A stretch of 64,000 bases of DNA, from assembly GCA_022836615.1 (NCBI GenBank), contig MU405334.1, forward strand, positions 1 through 64,000, in the 5' to 3' direction. Numbering within the stretch: the first letter of the stretch is position 1; each line of letters starts with the position of its first letter. This stretch comes from Annulohypoxylon bovei var. microspora (taxonomy: Eukaryota; Ascomycota; Sordariomycetes; Xylariales; Hypoxylaceae). A program made the translations under genes and the position numbers. The notes beneath the pieces were generated by a model, which did not search any database, had not been told where the DNA came from, and saw only the letters and a program-made list of their open reading frames with translations. Shown here in pieces: positions 1-12,742 of this stretch.

Positions 1-261
1 CTGGTCACGTGATACAGCACCTGTATATAGCTCTCATCGTGGCCTTTTCCCACGATCTTGTTACTTAGCTTCATACATACATCATACATATCACAGATCC
101 AGCCATAGCTCCCTTAGATGGCCAGTCACTCGTTATAGATACCAGTTCTCCCCTGATCAGAGACCACTCGTCATGCATGCCTAGCTATCGTCAGCTTAGC
201 TGTTGCCGCCGCAGCTGTCTCTATCTAAGTCCCCGGTTGCTAGAGCCTTGCTCCAAAACAA
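1..261. other. Non-RIPped segment at window edge, possible LTR fragment
   Basis: This is normal-composition DNA that stops sharply at about 262, where the AT-rich block begins. It starts with TG at base 2 and ends near CCAAAACA, and has a TATA-like TGTATATAG at about 22, which is the general look of a fungal LTR (TG...CA with an internal promoter). No second copy is visible in the window and no coding frame is convincing. The LTR reading is a guess. Confidence 0.25.
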
Positions 262-1627
262 TATAAAAGTTAAAATAATAACCATTATTTTAAAAAAAAA
301 ATAATAAAACATAATAAAAATAACATTAATTTAAAATTAAAGGAAAATAACGTTTAAATAAAATTTTTAATTTAAATTCTTTTTTATATATTTATTCGTT
401 AACATTTATTTTTATTAATTTTAATTTTTTTAATTTTATAATAAAAAAATTATAATTTATAATTAATATATTAATTTATTTGCGAAATATAAACGTAATA
501 ATAACGATATAAATATTAATAAATATTAAAATATAAATATATATAATCGTTAACCGACGAAACGCGCGTTTAATAATAAATATATAAAAAAAAATTATTA
601 TTTAATTTAATTAATTCATTATAATTAAAAGTTTTAATAAATAAATTATTAATTAAATTAATAAAGTAATTTATATTAACATTTAAATGTAAAATAAAAG
701 TTTTTATAATATATTTATTTTTTTAATAAACTTAAAAAATCGTTTTTAATTTTAAATAATATTAAAGTTTAAATTTTTAATAAAACACGACATTATATTA
801 AATAATTAACATTAATAATTAATTTTCTTTAAATCGTTACTTTTTTACCATTATTACACTTTTAATATTACATTAAAATTTTCCATTTTTCGAAAAAATG
901 TAAATAAAATTATATAAAAAAATATAAAACGTTATAATCGTTTTTAATTTCGTATTTTAAAAAAAAAGTAAACCATTATAACGTTTATATATTTTATAAT
1001 AAACCTTATAATTAAAATGGATCGATAATTTTCCGTTATTATTTCGTTTTTTTTTTTTAACTTTTCGTTAAATTTTTAATACATTTTACATTACCATTTA
1101 TTATAAACATTTATTTAATTTTAAATTTAACATTTATTAAAAAAATATCGCATTTTTAATAAAACTTTAACGTAATTTATAAATTATTAAACGTTTTTAT
1201 TTTATTTTATTAAAAATTTAATTTAACTTTTAAAAAAAAATTATAATAAAAAAATAATTTTATTTAAAAATAAATTATAAAAAGATTTTCCTTTTATTTA
1301 TATAATTTAATTAAAATATTTTTAAAAAAAAATAATAATTTATTACCACTTTATTAACCTTTTAATTATAAAATAAATTTAAAAAAAAACATTAACTTTA
1401 TTAAATTACACCTTTTTTATAATATAAATATAAAACATTTATAAGTTTTAAAAAAATATTTATTAAATTATTTACGTAAAAAATAAATTATATTTAATAT
1501 AATTAAATATAAATTTTTTATTTTTTTTATAAAAAAATTAAAAAATAATTTAAAGTTTTATATTAATTATTAAAAATTAAATATTTACATTAAAAAAATT
1601 ATTACTTTTTTTTTTAATTAATTATAA
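262..1627. repeat. Heavily RIPped AT-rich repeat, left part
   Basis: The segment is nearly all A and T. The few remaining C and G sit mostly in CpG steps, while CpA and TpG are rare. That is the footprint of repeat-induced point mutation, which changes C to T mainly at CpA on both strands. Every frame is closed by stops, so the original element cannot be identified by eye. It probably continues as the block at 7293-11310, with the Gypsy element inserted between the two. Confidence 0.75.
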
Positions 1628-1934
1628 CGGTTTTTATAAGCAACGATAAACTTATGTTATATAAGGTTAAAAATAAGATTATTTTCATTAATAAAAGAAA
1701 AAGAAAAAAATAATAACCCTTTATTTTTAAAACTACAATATTTATGCTTAAAAATGTAAATCAAATTAATTAATATAAAAACCCCTTTTATACATATTTT
1801 AATAACTTCCACAACCTACTTAAAATTATTAATAATTTCATTATAAGAATTTATATTTATTATGTTTATAATTATAATGTAAACTTATATTAATCTTTAC
1901 CTTAATTAACTTTTTAAGTTTTTAACTTGTAATA
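1628..1934 (-). repeat. 3' LTR of the Gypsy element
   Basis: This 307-bp copy pairs base for base with 6986-7292. Its outer end reads CG where the other copy gives the canonical terminal CA on the minus strand. The polypurine tract lies immediately inside it at 1939-1949, which fixes it as the 3' LTR in minus orientation. Confidence 0.85.
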
Positions 1935-1938
1935 ATAT

Positions 1939-1949
1939 CCTTTTCCCCC
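1939..1949 (-). other. Polypurine tract of the Gypsy element
   Basis: On the minus strand this reads GGGGGAAAAGG, a few bases before the 3' LTR. It is the expected primer site for plus-strand DNA synthesis and one of the few G-rich runs left in the element. Confidence 0.75.
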
Positions 1950-4143
1950 GTTTTTTAAAGCTTATAATCGTAAAGGCTTCCTTACCCACCTTATTTCTTA
2001 CCTTAAATCGCTAATAAAACATCTTTAAAACCTTTATATCTTTTAATTCTTCCCGAAGCTCCTACGTTAACTTTGCATAACCCTTCCATTTAATTAATAT
2101 TATTTTACGTACGCCCCGTTCTTTGTGTTTACTTTTTAATCGTAAAATTTCCTTAACAATGTATTTAAAATTTTTATTATTTTAATTAATAAAGGGTAAT
2201 AATTAAACGTTATTTTATACTTAAAATGGTAATAGGTTTATAATTATTAACCTAAGTAATTTAATATGAAATTATGATTAAATTTTTATAAATACATCCA
2301 ATTTTATTATATGGGGGTTGATTATCTTAGTTATTTTATATTTTATGTATAATTAAAAAAATTTCTTTTTAAGTTATAATATTATAATATTTTTTAAATT
2401 TAATTAAACTTTATTATTTACCTTATATTTAAAACCCTTTAATTAAAATTAATTTATTATACATTTTATATGTTCTTAAATTATAACTATAATAATTTAA
2501 GTATATTTATTAACTTTTTTAATTTTAATTATAAAATCCACGACCCATTATTCCTTAAATAACTTATTTAAGGCTTTATTAATAACTTATTTAATTAAAT
2601 GTATATAATATTTATACATTATATAAAAAAGGTTTAATTTAACCATTATATTTTAATTATTAATTGTTATTATTATTATAAATAATATTTTTAATTAATT
2701 AAATTATACATAAATTAAGAAACATTATAAATATATTTATACCTTTTAATTCATTTTTTTTATAAATTTATTAATCTTTAAATTAAAAACAATGAATAAA
2801 CGTTATACCACCTTTATTAATTCATAAAATTTTATTTAAAATATATTCATTTAATTATTCCTTCGGTTTAATATTACCGTTATAAAAAAACCATAATACT
2901 TAATATAAATATATATAAACTTTATAACATACACTTTAACCTCCATAATATCCATCATTTTTAATAAAACCCATTTTAATAATTAATAAATAACCACCAT
3001 TAAATATTAAAGATTTCCTTTTTTTTTTACCAATATTTTTATTATAAAATTAATAAACAATTTTAAAAAATAATAATCAAGGATAGGTAAAAATTTTAAT
3101 AACCCTTTTTATTAAGTCCACTAAATATAAACTTAACCGTAAATATTACAATTCTTATAAAACTTTTATATATCTTATTTTATAATTAATTAATAAAAAG
3201 ATTTTAAAATAATCATAATAATATTATCCTTTCCTAAATAACCCATAACATAAAAATCATGGATATTTTAAATTATAACCGTTTTAAAAAACTCTTAATT
3301 TAATATCCATGTTTATTCCTTAAACAATATAACTCCTTTATTATTTAAGTTACACTTAATAATTAAAACCTTATAATCTTTAAGAATTAATAAGAAATAA
3401 TAATTACCTTTATTAATAACCTTATAAATTGTTTTAAAATTTATATCCTTAATAATCCCTTAATCTTATAAAATTTATAAATCCTTATTATAAAAGATTC
3501 TTTTTCTAATAAATATAATTACAAAACTTTAATCCAATATTACCCCTTTTTTTAACACTTTAATAACATTCGTTAAAAACACCTAAATACTTATTACCAT
3601 CATCCTTATTAAAAGTAGCCATTTTTATTTAAATAAACATTACATATAATTTACCACCTTCTTATCTTTTTAATCTATTAAAATATCCTAACTTTATCTT
3701 AATAAAGCATCAAATTATTTTATTTCTTTATTAACCTAATATTTTATAATAAAATTAAATTTTAATAAAATTTACCCTTAATATACTTAACACTCACTTA
3801 ATTTATAAATAATTATAAAATATTTTAAGTTTTTATAATTTATAAAAATTATAAAAAGTTTAATTACTTTTTATAACTTTTTTTACCATGCTTTTATTAA
3901 CTTAATAATTATTAAAAATTCCTTATCATATATCTCATAATTACATTTAATTAATAATAACTTTATTAAATAATAAGTCATAAATTTCAACATCTTATTA
4001 TAATCTTTTTATAAAAAGTAAACTTTTAAAACCCACCCTAAACAATCCGCTTTTAAATACATTTCTTAATTAAAATCTTAATAAATTAAAATTAATATAA
4101 TAATAAACAAATATTTCAATTCCTCAAACATTACATTTACTTT

Positions 4144-4500
4144 TTACCCCCATTTAAAGAAAACCCCTTTTTTCATTAAAATAATTAAAAAAATAATTAA
4201 CTTATTAAATCCTTTAATAAACGTTTTATAAAAATTCGCAAACCTTAAAAAGTTATAAACTCCCCATACGTTCATAAATAATTCCCACCCTTTAATAACT
4301 ACAATTTTATTAAAATTTATCTTAATCTTTTTTTTTACCATAATAATAAAACTTAAATATTTAATTTCCTTTATAATAAAAAGGCATTTAAAAAGATTTA
4401 ATTTTAAATTAACATTATTAAAACATTTTAACACTATTTTAATTTTATCCATATAATTTTTATAAAACCTGTTTAAATAAATTATTACATCATTTATATA
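4144..4500 (-). pseudogene. Reverse transcriptase remnant (Ty3/Gypsy pol)
   Basis: An open stretch of 102 codons from 4452 to 4144, extended upstream in frame to about 4500, shows the end of the reverse-transcriptase palm and the connection to RNase H. The active-site box reads YIND followed by VIIY. Then come a KLNLFKCLF segment, matching the usual KLNxxKC(x)F of the family, and FLRFANFYKTFIKGF, matching the conserved FLGFxNFYRRFI block. The first catalytic Asp of the pair has become Asn. The rest of pol and gag is broken by stops. It is the best preserved piece of the element. Confidence 0.85.
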
Positions 4501-6985
4501 TATTAAATAATAATTATTTAAAAGGTCAAATAAAATTTTATTAATATAACGTTAAAACATCGTTAATACCTCGCATAACCTAAAAGATATAATTAATCAC
4601 TTAAAAGCCTTAAATTAAATACAAAAGATAATCTTCCATTTATTTTTTTCTTTTATCCACAACCTATGAAATACAACTTTAACATTAACCTTAATTAACT
4701 ACTTAACCTTATAAAAAAATTATAAAATTTCCTTAATTAATGGTAACAAATAACAATTATATACCAAAATAACATTAAAAACCTTATAATTTACATAAAA
4801 CCAAAAGTTACCTTTTAATTTCTTTATAAATAATATTAATACCCCTTTTAATAAATTATTAACCTTAATCCACCTTTTATTTAATAAACTTATTAAGGTT
4901 TTTTATAACATTAAAAACTCTTTTCTTAACATATTATATAAAGGTTTTTATAAAACCTTTTTTTCTTTACCTTAATTATTTTTTTATAAATTAACCTTAA
5001 TATTTAACCTTAACCTTAATAATAATAACATTATACTTTTATTATTTAAGAAGTTTCTAACTTAATCCTTTAATTCATTAAATAACATTTCTTAAATTTA
5101 ATTAATTATAAACTTCTTTTTTTTTTCTAATATAATATTAATATCTTACATAATAACATTAAAGACTTAAACATCCTTACCATTTTTCTTATATTAACGT
5201 TTCTTTTTTTAAGCTACAAATATTAAAAACACATTTCCCATTATATATTTAACCTCCTTAATTTATAAACACTTTATCTTAATGTTATAAAATGTTTAAA
5301 TAATATTCCAACCCTTTTTATATATTACCAAGCCATATTTCTTTAAACTTATCTTAATTAATCTTTTCTTCACCTTATAAATAACATCATTTTATTTTAT
5401 TTATAATTTTCTTAATATTAAGAAAAACATAAAATTTAAGATAATATAACTTTATATTTATTCCTTTTTACCATTTATATTAATTTCCGTATATATAAGC
5501 GTATTAATTATATAAGATTTCCTATTTTTAATTAATTTTAATTCCTTTTTTTAAATAAATATACACAATAATTTTACTTATCGTATAAATCTTTTATTAA
5601 ATATTAAATATATTAAATATCTTAAATTTATAAATATATTAATAAATTCTTATCCGTTTAATAAAATCTCAATTAAGAAAAAAATAATATACATTTTATT
5701 TAAAACTTCCTTAATATTTACAAATCTTAATATTAACCTTTAAATATAACTTCGCTTAAAAATTATTCATTTTTTAAACATTTTAATAATTTATAATTAT
5801 TTTTAATATTTTAATCACTTTAAGCCTCCATAATAACCACTTATAACATGCCATTTCTATTATTATAATTTAATTAAGATGTGGTTCGAAATAACAGGTA
5901 AATTATTGTAAAATACCTTGTTTTTATATAACGGATATATTTACCTTCCTTCTTAAATTTCTTAAACTTTTAATTTAATTTTTATCGTGCTTTTAGTAGG
6001 TTATTATTACCTTAATGTAAACCATTTGCTTAATTTATTATTATAATTATCGTAACAATTAAAACTATATAATTTACTTTATTTATAATTATATTTTTAT
6101 TTTTATTAAACTTTAATCCTTATTTTTAAATAATTACCATATTAATAAGGTTAATAACCTTTTAATTAAATGTTTTTTCGTACCAAATAATTATAAAACA
6201 ATTACTTTTCTTTTTATAATTTAATGTTTTTTTTACTTTAACCATTACATTATTAACCTTAGTTATTTATTTATTATAATTTTTTTTATTTAATTTTTTT
6301 ATTATAAAAATATTCTTTAATTTATTATTTAATTTTATATTAATATAATTAATTTTATTTTCCTTTTTTTAATTTAACCCGTTAATTAAAATTAACTTAC
6401 TTTTAAAATTAATAAAGAAATTATTAAAATATTAAAAAACACCTTAACACATTTTAATTAAGTCTTAATAAACGACTTAAATTAATTATTTATTTTCAAA
6501 TTTCTTGATTAAAATTTAAATAAAAACCTTACTATTATACAACCCATTAAACCCTTTTATATTAAGCCATTATATTAAACGCTACCGTTTTTTAACTAAA
6601 ATTAAAGATATAATCTTTAAGCATTTATTCTTCTTTAATCCAAGATATACCATATTTTCCAAAATAAAAAAATCTAACATAACCATATATATTAAAAAAT
6701 CTTTTTATTTATTAATTTAAATTAAACACTTATCCTTGATTAAAATCATCTCTTTAATTTTATAAAACGAATTAAAATTATTTAATAAATTAATTATAAG
6801 GTTATTAAAAAAGTTATTAAAAAGTTTATATATATTTAAATCATGTTAATAAAAAATAATAAATATTATAAAGTTTTAATCGCTTATCACTTAGAAGGTG
6901 TTTATGTATTAGGTTATTATTTAATGTAATAAACGTTTTTTTGAAGATTTTTATTAATTAAAAAATAATTAATAAAAATATATAA

Positions 6986-7292
6986 TGATTCTTATAAATA
7001 ATGATAAATTTATATTATATAAGATTAAAAATAAGATTATTTTTATTAATAAAAAAAAAAGAGAAAAATAACAACCTTTCATCTTTAAAACTACAATATT
7101 TATACCTAAAAATATAAATCAAATTAATTAGCATGGAAATCCCTTTTATACATATTTTAATAACTTCCACAACCCACTTAAAACTATTAATAACTTCATT
7201 ATGAAAACCCACGCTTATCGCATTTATAACTATAATATAAGCTTACGTTAATCTTTACCTTAATCAACTTTCCAAGTCCTTAACTTATAACA
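6986..7292 (-). repeat. 5' LTR of the Gypsy element
   Basis: On the minus strand this begins TGTTATAAG and ends AAGAATCA, the TG...CA ends usual for LTRs. It is the same length as the copy at 1628-1934. The primer-binding site expected just inside it, below 6986, is not recognisable, probably because of RIP. Confidence 0.85.
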
Positions 7293-10104
7293 TTAATAAA
7301 ACATTAAAAAAAATCTTTAAAATTAAGATTTTTATAAAGCTTAATATTCGTTAAACTTTCCATTATATTAAAATAAACTTTATTTTAAAAAACTTTACCA
7401 CTTTTTAAACCCGTTTTAAATCGTATAAATATTATATATTCCTTTTTAAATTAAATAATAAATTTAATACATTTTAAAAATATATTAATTAAACTTTTTT
7501 TTCATTTTTTAATAACTTTTACACGGCATATATAAATAATATTTTAATTTATTTAAAAAACCCATTTTTTTATAAATACCATGTATAATAAATATTAAAA
7601 CGTTTACATTCCATTAACTTATAAATTAATATTTAAAAAAATAAATTTTCGGTTACGAAAATTAAATTTTTAAGATTTATTATTTTTACTTTCGGCGTGG
7701 TTATTAATTAAAATAAAATTAAAGTGGTTTAAAATTAAAAAATACTTTTTTAAATTTAAAAACTTTAATCGTTTTTAAATTTTTATAATTTTTATTAATA
7801 ATTTATATTAAAATATAATTAAATTACAAAGCTTTTACATTTCTTTATTACCGTTTCGTATTAAATTTAAATTAACGAATATATTAAAGTATTTAAAACG
7901 TTAAAAATAATTTTAATTATTTTTTTAATTTTAAAACATTTTTATAAAAGTCGAAAAGTTAAATTAAAAATTAACACTTTTAATAAAATAATTTCCGAAG
8001 TTTTTTTATAATTAAATAAATTAAAGGATTAACATTTAATGGTTTTTTTTTTTAAAATAATAATTTTTTTGAAATATAATTATTTTATTTATAATAAAAA
8101 ACTCTTTATTATTATAATAATAATAAAACTTTAAAAATATATATTCGTTTCGTTAAATAATAAATTTAATATATTTATAAACCATTAATTATTATAATAT
8201 TTCGTTATTAAAAAAATATTAAATTTTCGTTAAATTAATTAAAATAAACATTTATTTTAATTTAATTATAAATTACATTATCGTTTAAAAAAAATATAAT
8301 AATTAACGTTTTATTTTAAAAAATAATTAATTTAATTACTTAAAAAATGATTAAAAAATATAATTAATTTATTATTTTATTATTTTTTTTAATATTCCAC
8401 GATAAAATAAATCCTTTATAACCTTTAATTAATAAACTTTTAATAAATTTCTTATTTTTTAATTTTTAATATATTTTAATTATAATAAAAGTTTTTAAAA
8501 AAAAATTATTTTAAAGTATTAAATTAATTAATATTATTTTAATAATTAATCGAAATGTTATTAAATTAAAAACGTAACGTAAATAAATTAAAAAAAAAAA
8601 TAAATACGTTTTTTAAAATAAATTATTATTTTTAAAAAAAAGGTTAATAATTTTAAATAACGGGAAGTTTTATATTAAATTATATAATAAGTTTTATTAT
8701 TTTTTAAATTAAATACATTTAAATTAAAATAAAATATATGTAATAATATTAAAAAAGTATTTATAATTTAATATAAAAACGTTTATAAACCATTATTACG
8801 TTTATTATAAATAATATTAAAGAAATTAAAACTTTAAAATTAAATTAATAAATTTATTTTAATTATTTTTTATTAACGAATAAATATAATAATATATTTT
8901 AATAAATTTTAAATTTATATTTTTTAATCGCGAAAAGTTTAATTTAATTTTAATAATTATTAATTAATTAAATAAAAAACTTTTTTCGTTATTTATATAT
9001 AAAACTTATATCGTTATATAACTTATAAACTTATATTATAAATACATTTAATATATTTATAAAATTTTTAAAATAATTATATTTAATAAAAGTTTTTAAT
9101 TTATAATTATTTTTTTAAACGAATTAATTAAATTCATTAAAATAAATTTTCATAAATCGATAATAAAATATTCGTAATTTAATAATTAAATAAAGACTTT
9201 TAATTAATTTATTTAAATAAAATTATAATTTTTTATAAATTATTTTTAAAATAATTAATTAAAAATATTACCTTATTTAAATTTTATATACGTTATTTAA
9301 TTATATTCGAATATAAGGTTTTTTTTTATAAAAATAAAAATAAAATTCGTTTTAAAAATAATTTTTAATTAATAAACTTGTATTTATAAATTTAAAATTT
9401 TTTAAAAAAAACTTAATTATATTATTATTTAATTATTAATAAAACGTCGAACTTCCGTTATATAATAAACTTATAAAAACCTTTTATTAATATAAAATTA
9501 TTAAAATAAATAAATTAATAAAAAAAAATAATTAATAAATTAAATAATGAATAATTAAATATATATTTATAAAAATAATTAATAAATAAATCGTTTTTAT
9601 AATAATTTAAATTATTTAATGATAAATTTTTTTAAAATATTAATAAAGTTTTATTATAATATTTTCGAAATCGATTTATTTTTAAATATAAAAATTTATT
9701 AAATTTTAAATATAAATTAATTAATTAAAACTTTAAATAATTTAATTTTAAAATAAATAATAAATCTTTTATTTTTAATAAAAATTAATAAAAAATAAAA
9801 ATATAAAATATTTAAAATATTAAGTTTTAAGTTTTTTAAAAGAAAATTTTAATATAAAATAAATTAAATAAATTATAATTTTAATTTAATGTAATATTTT
9901 TTTAAAGATTTTTTTAATATATTAATTAAAATAAAAGATTTTTATAATTTATATTTTAAAACCGTTGGTTTTTTAATTAAATTTTAATAATAAATTAAAA
10001 TTATTATAAAAAAAAAAATATTAAAAATAATAAATAAAAATGATTTATTTATCGTAAAAAAAAAAAAAAAAATTAAAGAAATAAATTATAAACGTATTAA
10101 TAAA
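7293..10104. repeat. Heavily RIPped AT-rich repeat, middle part
   Basis: Composition is as in 262-1627: almost only A/T, with residual C and G mostly in CpG. No open frame of useful length is present. It is more strongly mutated than the Gypsy element, which still contains many CC and CA steps. The identity of the ancestral repeat cannot be told by eye. Confidence 0.75.
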
Positions 10105-10829
10105 GAGCAACACTAAATCTGCAGTATTGATTGGCTAAATCTGCAGTACACTGCCACAGCGAAGGTCCGAGCTCAATCGGTACACGCGTTGCCATACAAT
10201 CCCACATACAAACAAAGGTATCGTTTTTAGCCACTTGCGCTTAGCGCCACAGCCAAGAACACCAATTTGACCACATTACAACGGTCACTTCTATAGGGTG
10301 CATCTAGGTCAATATAACGTTTATATTAATATAAACTTCATAATATACAATCGCATCCAAAGCGCTTTCTAATGAACCTAGCTGCAATGTTTCAGCTCGA
10401 CTTTACGTCATGTTTTTAAGCTTCGAAACTGGGCTGTTTTACACATGCGACCACGGCTCAGCTAAGTTGTGGCCGGGTGTGGCCCAGGTTTGGCTGAAGC
10501 GTGGTCGCATGGACAAGTGATCAGCTTTCAATTGAATTTACCAGGGTAAAAGAGGAATTGAAAACATGCAAATCAAGAACAAGATAGCCCTTTGAAAGGG
10601 GTTGTAAAATATCTTTTTTTTTTGTCAATTGAAGTTGTTTTGAAACGGGAGTAATTGAATGAAGTGGCAGGTATGTCTGATGGGGAGGGCTGGCAGGGGT
10701 GAGAAATGAGTACTTAAGTTTGTATGTGGATTTGTATGGCGACGCGTGTACCGATTCAGCCCGGACCTTCGCCACAGTGGCTGTGTACTGCAGATTTAGC
10801 CAATAGGCACTGCAGATTTAGTGTTGCTC
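10105..10829. mobile_element. Unmutated MITE-like DNA transposon, 8-bp TSD
   Basis: Terminal inverted repeats of about 110 bp (10105-10213 and 10718-10829) both begin GAGCAACACTAAATCTGCAG and contain a second AAATCTGCAGT block. They are flanked by TTAATAAA on each side (10097-10104 and 10830-10837). An internal inverted repeat (about 10442-10462 and 10492-10512, core GCGACCACG) and a perfect 18-bp palindrome (10319-10336) are also present. There is no transposase, so it is non-autonomous. An 8-bp duplication fits hAT-type transposition, but the long arms are unusual for hAT, so the superfamily stays open. Its normal base composition inside RIPped DNA shows that it arrived after RIP or escaped it by length or copy number. 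Confidence 0.85.
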
Positions 10830-10837
10830 TTAATAAA

Positions 10838-11310
10838 TAATTTATTTTTTTTATAAATTAAATTTTTTTTTTAAAAAAAAAATTATATAATAACGTTTAA
10901 TTATTATTATTTTTAAAATATATTAATAAAACGGTTAATTAATATTTTAATTATAAAATTAATATATAAAAATTTTTTAAAAAAAATTATTTTATAATTT
11001 TTTTTTTTAATTTTTAATTTTAAATATTTTTATTAATAAAATATATAATTTTATTATTATATAAGTTTTATTTTAATTTAAAACTTATTTATTATAATAA
11101 TTTTTATAATATTTTTATATAATTTTAATAATTAAATATAATTTAAATTTTATAATATATAAAATTTTTAATTATTATATAAAAATAAAAATAAATTATT
11201 AAATATATAATTTATAATTAATAATAAAAAAATTAATTAATTAAATTATTATTATTATAATTAAAAAAGGTAATATCTTATAATTATATGGTTATAATTA
11301 AAGGTTTAAT
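10838..11310. repeat. RIPped AT-rich repeat, right part
   Basis: This is the same AT-rich, stop-filled DNA as before the MITE, continuing the block in which the MITE inserted. It ends near 11310, about 60 bp beyond the stop codon of the truncated NACHT gene, so this insertion may be what removed the gene's 3' part. Confidence 0.7.
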
Positions 11311-11370
11311 CTTTTATAAATAAACCAGCCCAATGATCGCCATAATTTCCCCACCTTAGTCATTTAATAT

Positions 11371-12742
11371 TTAACAAATGTCTTGCTTTAAATCACAAGC
11401 AAATAAACAAGCCGGTTCAACTCCAGACATAATTGCAAAATAAAGCTCCTTAGGAGTGAGTGGGCGCCTTGCGAAAAGTACCCATTGAATGCAGAGAAGG
11501 AGTCCGTGAGTATTATCATGATCGCGAGTTAGTATGTCGTGAATTAGATCGTGAAGATCATCAGGGATATCGCAGAGTCTCTTCTCAAGACAAAATTTGC
11601 GTCCGCGATCATATTCCTTGTTCAATATATCCACTACGAGGACGACCCACATGAAAACACCAGCTGCCTTTTCCTGGAGCTGGGAGCGGATCTTTTCGGC
11701 AAAGCGGTCATGCCCAATATGCAACATAGTGCCTATATAGTTGGCTATGTCTTGTTGGTGTTCTTCTCTCCCTTCAATCACCAAATTGAGCCCCTTTTCG
11801 ATAGTTATATGTGGATAGTGTCTGCTTGCAAGGCATATATGTAATTTGGTTGAGGCTGAGGCTGCTTGCTCCCTAATAGTCCGTAGAAACGATAGCATGT
11901 GTCGGATCTGTTGTTCCTCACATTCATCTAATGCATCTATAAAGCAAAAGATCGAAGCCTTCTCCATTGAACATATTGCTTTTTCAAACAGATGTTCCAA
12001 CGACTCAATGCTCCATTGGGACCCTAGACTAATCGAGTCTAGTATATGTTGGAGACCAGGTTGTTTTTTGAGAAGTTGTAATAGAAGCGATCGGTAGAGG
12101 CCGATTGTAGATTTCTCCAACTCCTCTCCCCTTGCATTGAAAAAGAAGGAGAGAACAAAGTTCCCCCGTTTCTTCAGAGTCGGGTGGACATTCGAGAACA
12201 AGAATTTCATCAAAGTTGACTTCCCTGCACCGGGCTTGCCTTTAATCCATAGGAGGCCATCATGACTGTCAAATTTATTGGCATCGAGCCAGTCGAGGTA
12301 CTGCGGGGTTTTTTTAAGCCACTTGCAAGTCTTCTCATGTGCCTTTCTAATAGTCGTTTGGCGCGTATCGATTTGATCGAAATTAAGAGATTCGAGCAAG
12401 TTGCGGCGTCGCTCTTCCTTGCTAATTCCAGTACCGGAATCGCTTGAGGTCTGGGGGGAGAAGGTCGGGTGGATGAGGACGTTATTATTATAAAAGTGTG
12501 GCACTAAATTTAAGGATCAGTTCAGAACTGGTGTCTTCTAAAGGAAATAGTATCATACTATTAAAATCTCGACCATTGCGGAAGCTCCCATTGACGTTCT
12601 GTACGCCCTCTCCGGAATGCTGAGCGAATCCTTGGTCTGTGTGTTGAGGGATTTCCTCGGGTTCGCGAGGGCGAGAGCCTGCGTATTCTTCATGCCGATC
12701 GTGGTAATCGTTTGGTTTGAATCTCTTGTTTCGAGGTTCCAT
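11371..12742 (-). pseudogene. NACHT NLR-type gene, 3'-truncated, amyloid-like N-terminal motif
   Basis: Exon 1 is 12742-12559 and exon 2 is 12503-11371, around a 55-bp intron (GTATGA donor, CTGAT branch site, TTTAG acceptor). The split ATG codon at the junction restores the frame. The 438-residue product has a short basic N-terminus and a G/N/Q-rich stretch GEGVQNVNGSFRNGRDFN at about residues 44-61. Then follow a NACHT domain with P-loop GKPGAGKST (about 150-158), a Walker-B-like block CFIDALDE and a sensor-type block CLASRHYP. Family members (HET-E/NWD class) are normally over 800 residues, with ankyrin, WD or TPR repeats after NACHT. Here the protein stops soon after the region that normally precedes them, 60 bp from RIPped DNA. 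It is therefore probably non-functional as a sensor. It lies head to head with the phosphorylase gene at 17052. Confidence 0.8.

Larger units (their letters stand above)
1628..7292 (-). mobile_element. RIPped Ty3/Gypsy chromovirus LTR retrotransposon
   Basis: Two direct repeats of equal length (307 bp, 1628-1934 and 6986-7292) align without indels and differ almost only by transitions. The internal part reads on the minus strand. A reverse-transcriptase segment at 4144-4500 includes the active-site motif as YIND (normally YxDD) at 4489-4500 and the downstream connection with FANFYKTFIKGF. A chromodomain motif KWKGY lies at about 2086-2101, followed by a TAG where the family has Trp (2062-2064). 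A polypurine tract abuts the 3' LTR (1939-1949). The order RT then chromodomain at the C-terminal end fits the chromovirus clade. The D-to-N and W-to-stop changes are both G-to-A transitions expected from RIP, so the element is dead. No clear 5-bp target duplication was found. Confidence 0.88.

Noticed and set aside
7015..7212. 65-codon minus-strand frame
   Set aside because: It lies inside the 5' LTR and is a chance gap between stops in AT-rich DNA.
1618..7297. Target-site duplication of the Gypsy element
   Set aside because: The 5-bp flanks (TATAA left, TTAAT right) do not match and differ by transversions, so no duplication is claimed.
10521..10775. 84-codon minus-strand frame inside the MITE
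   Set aside because: It runs into the terminal inverted repeat, shows no transposase motif and is shorter than any transposase.
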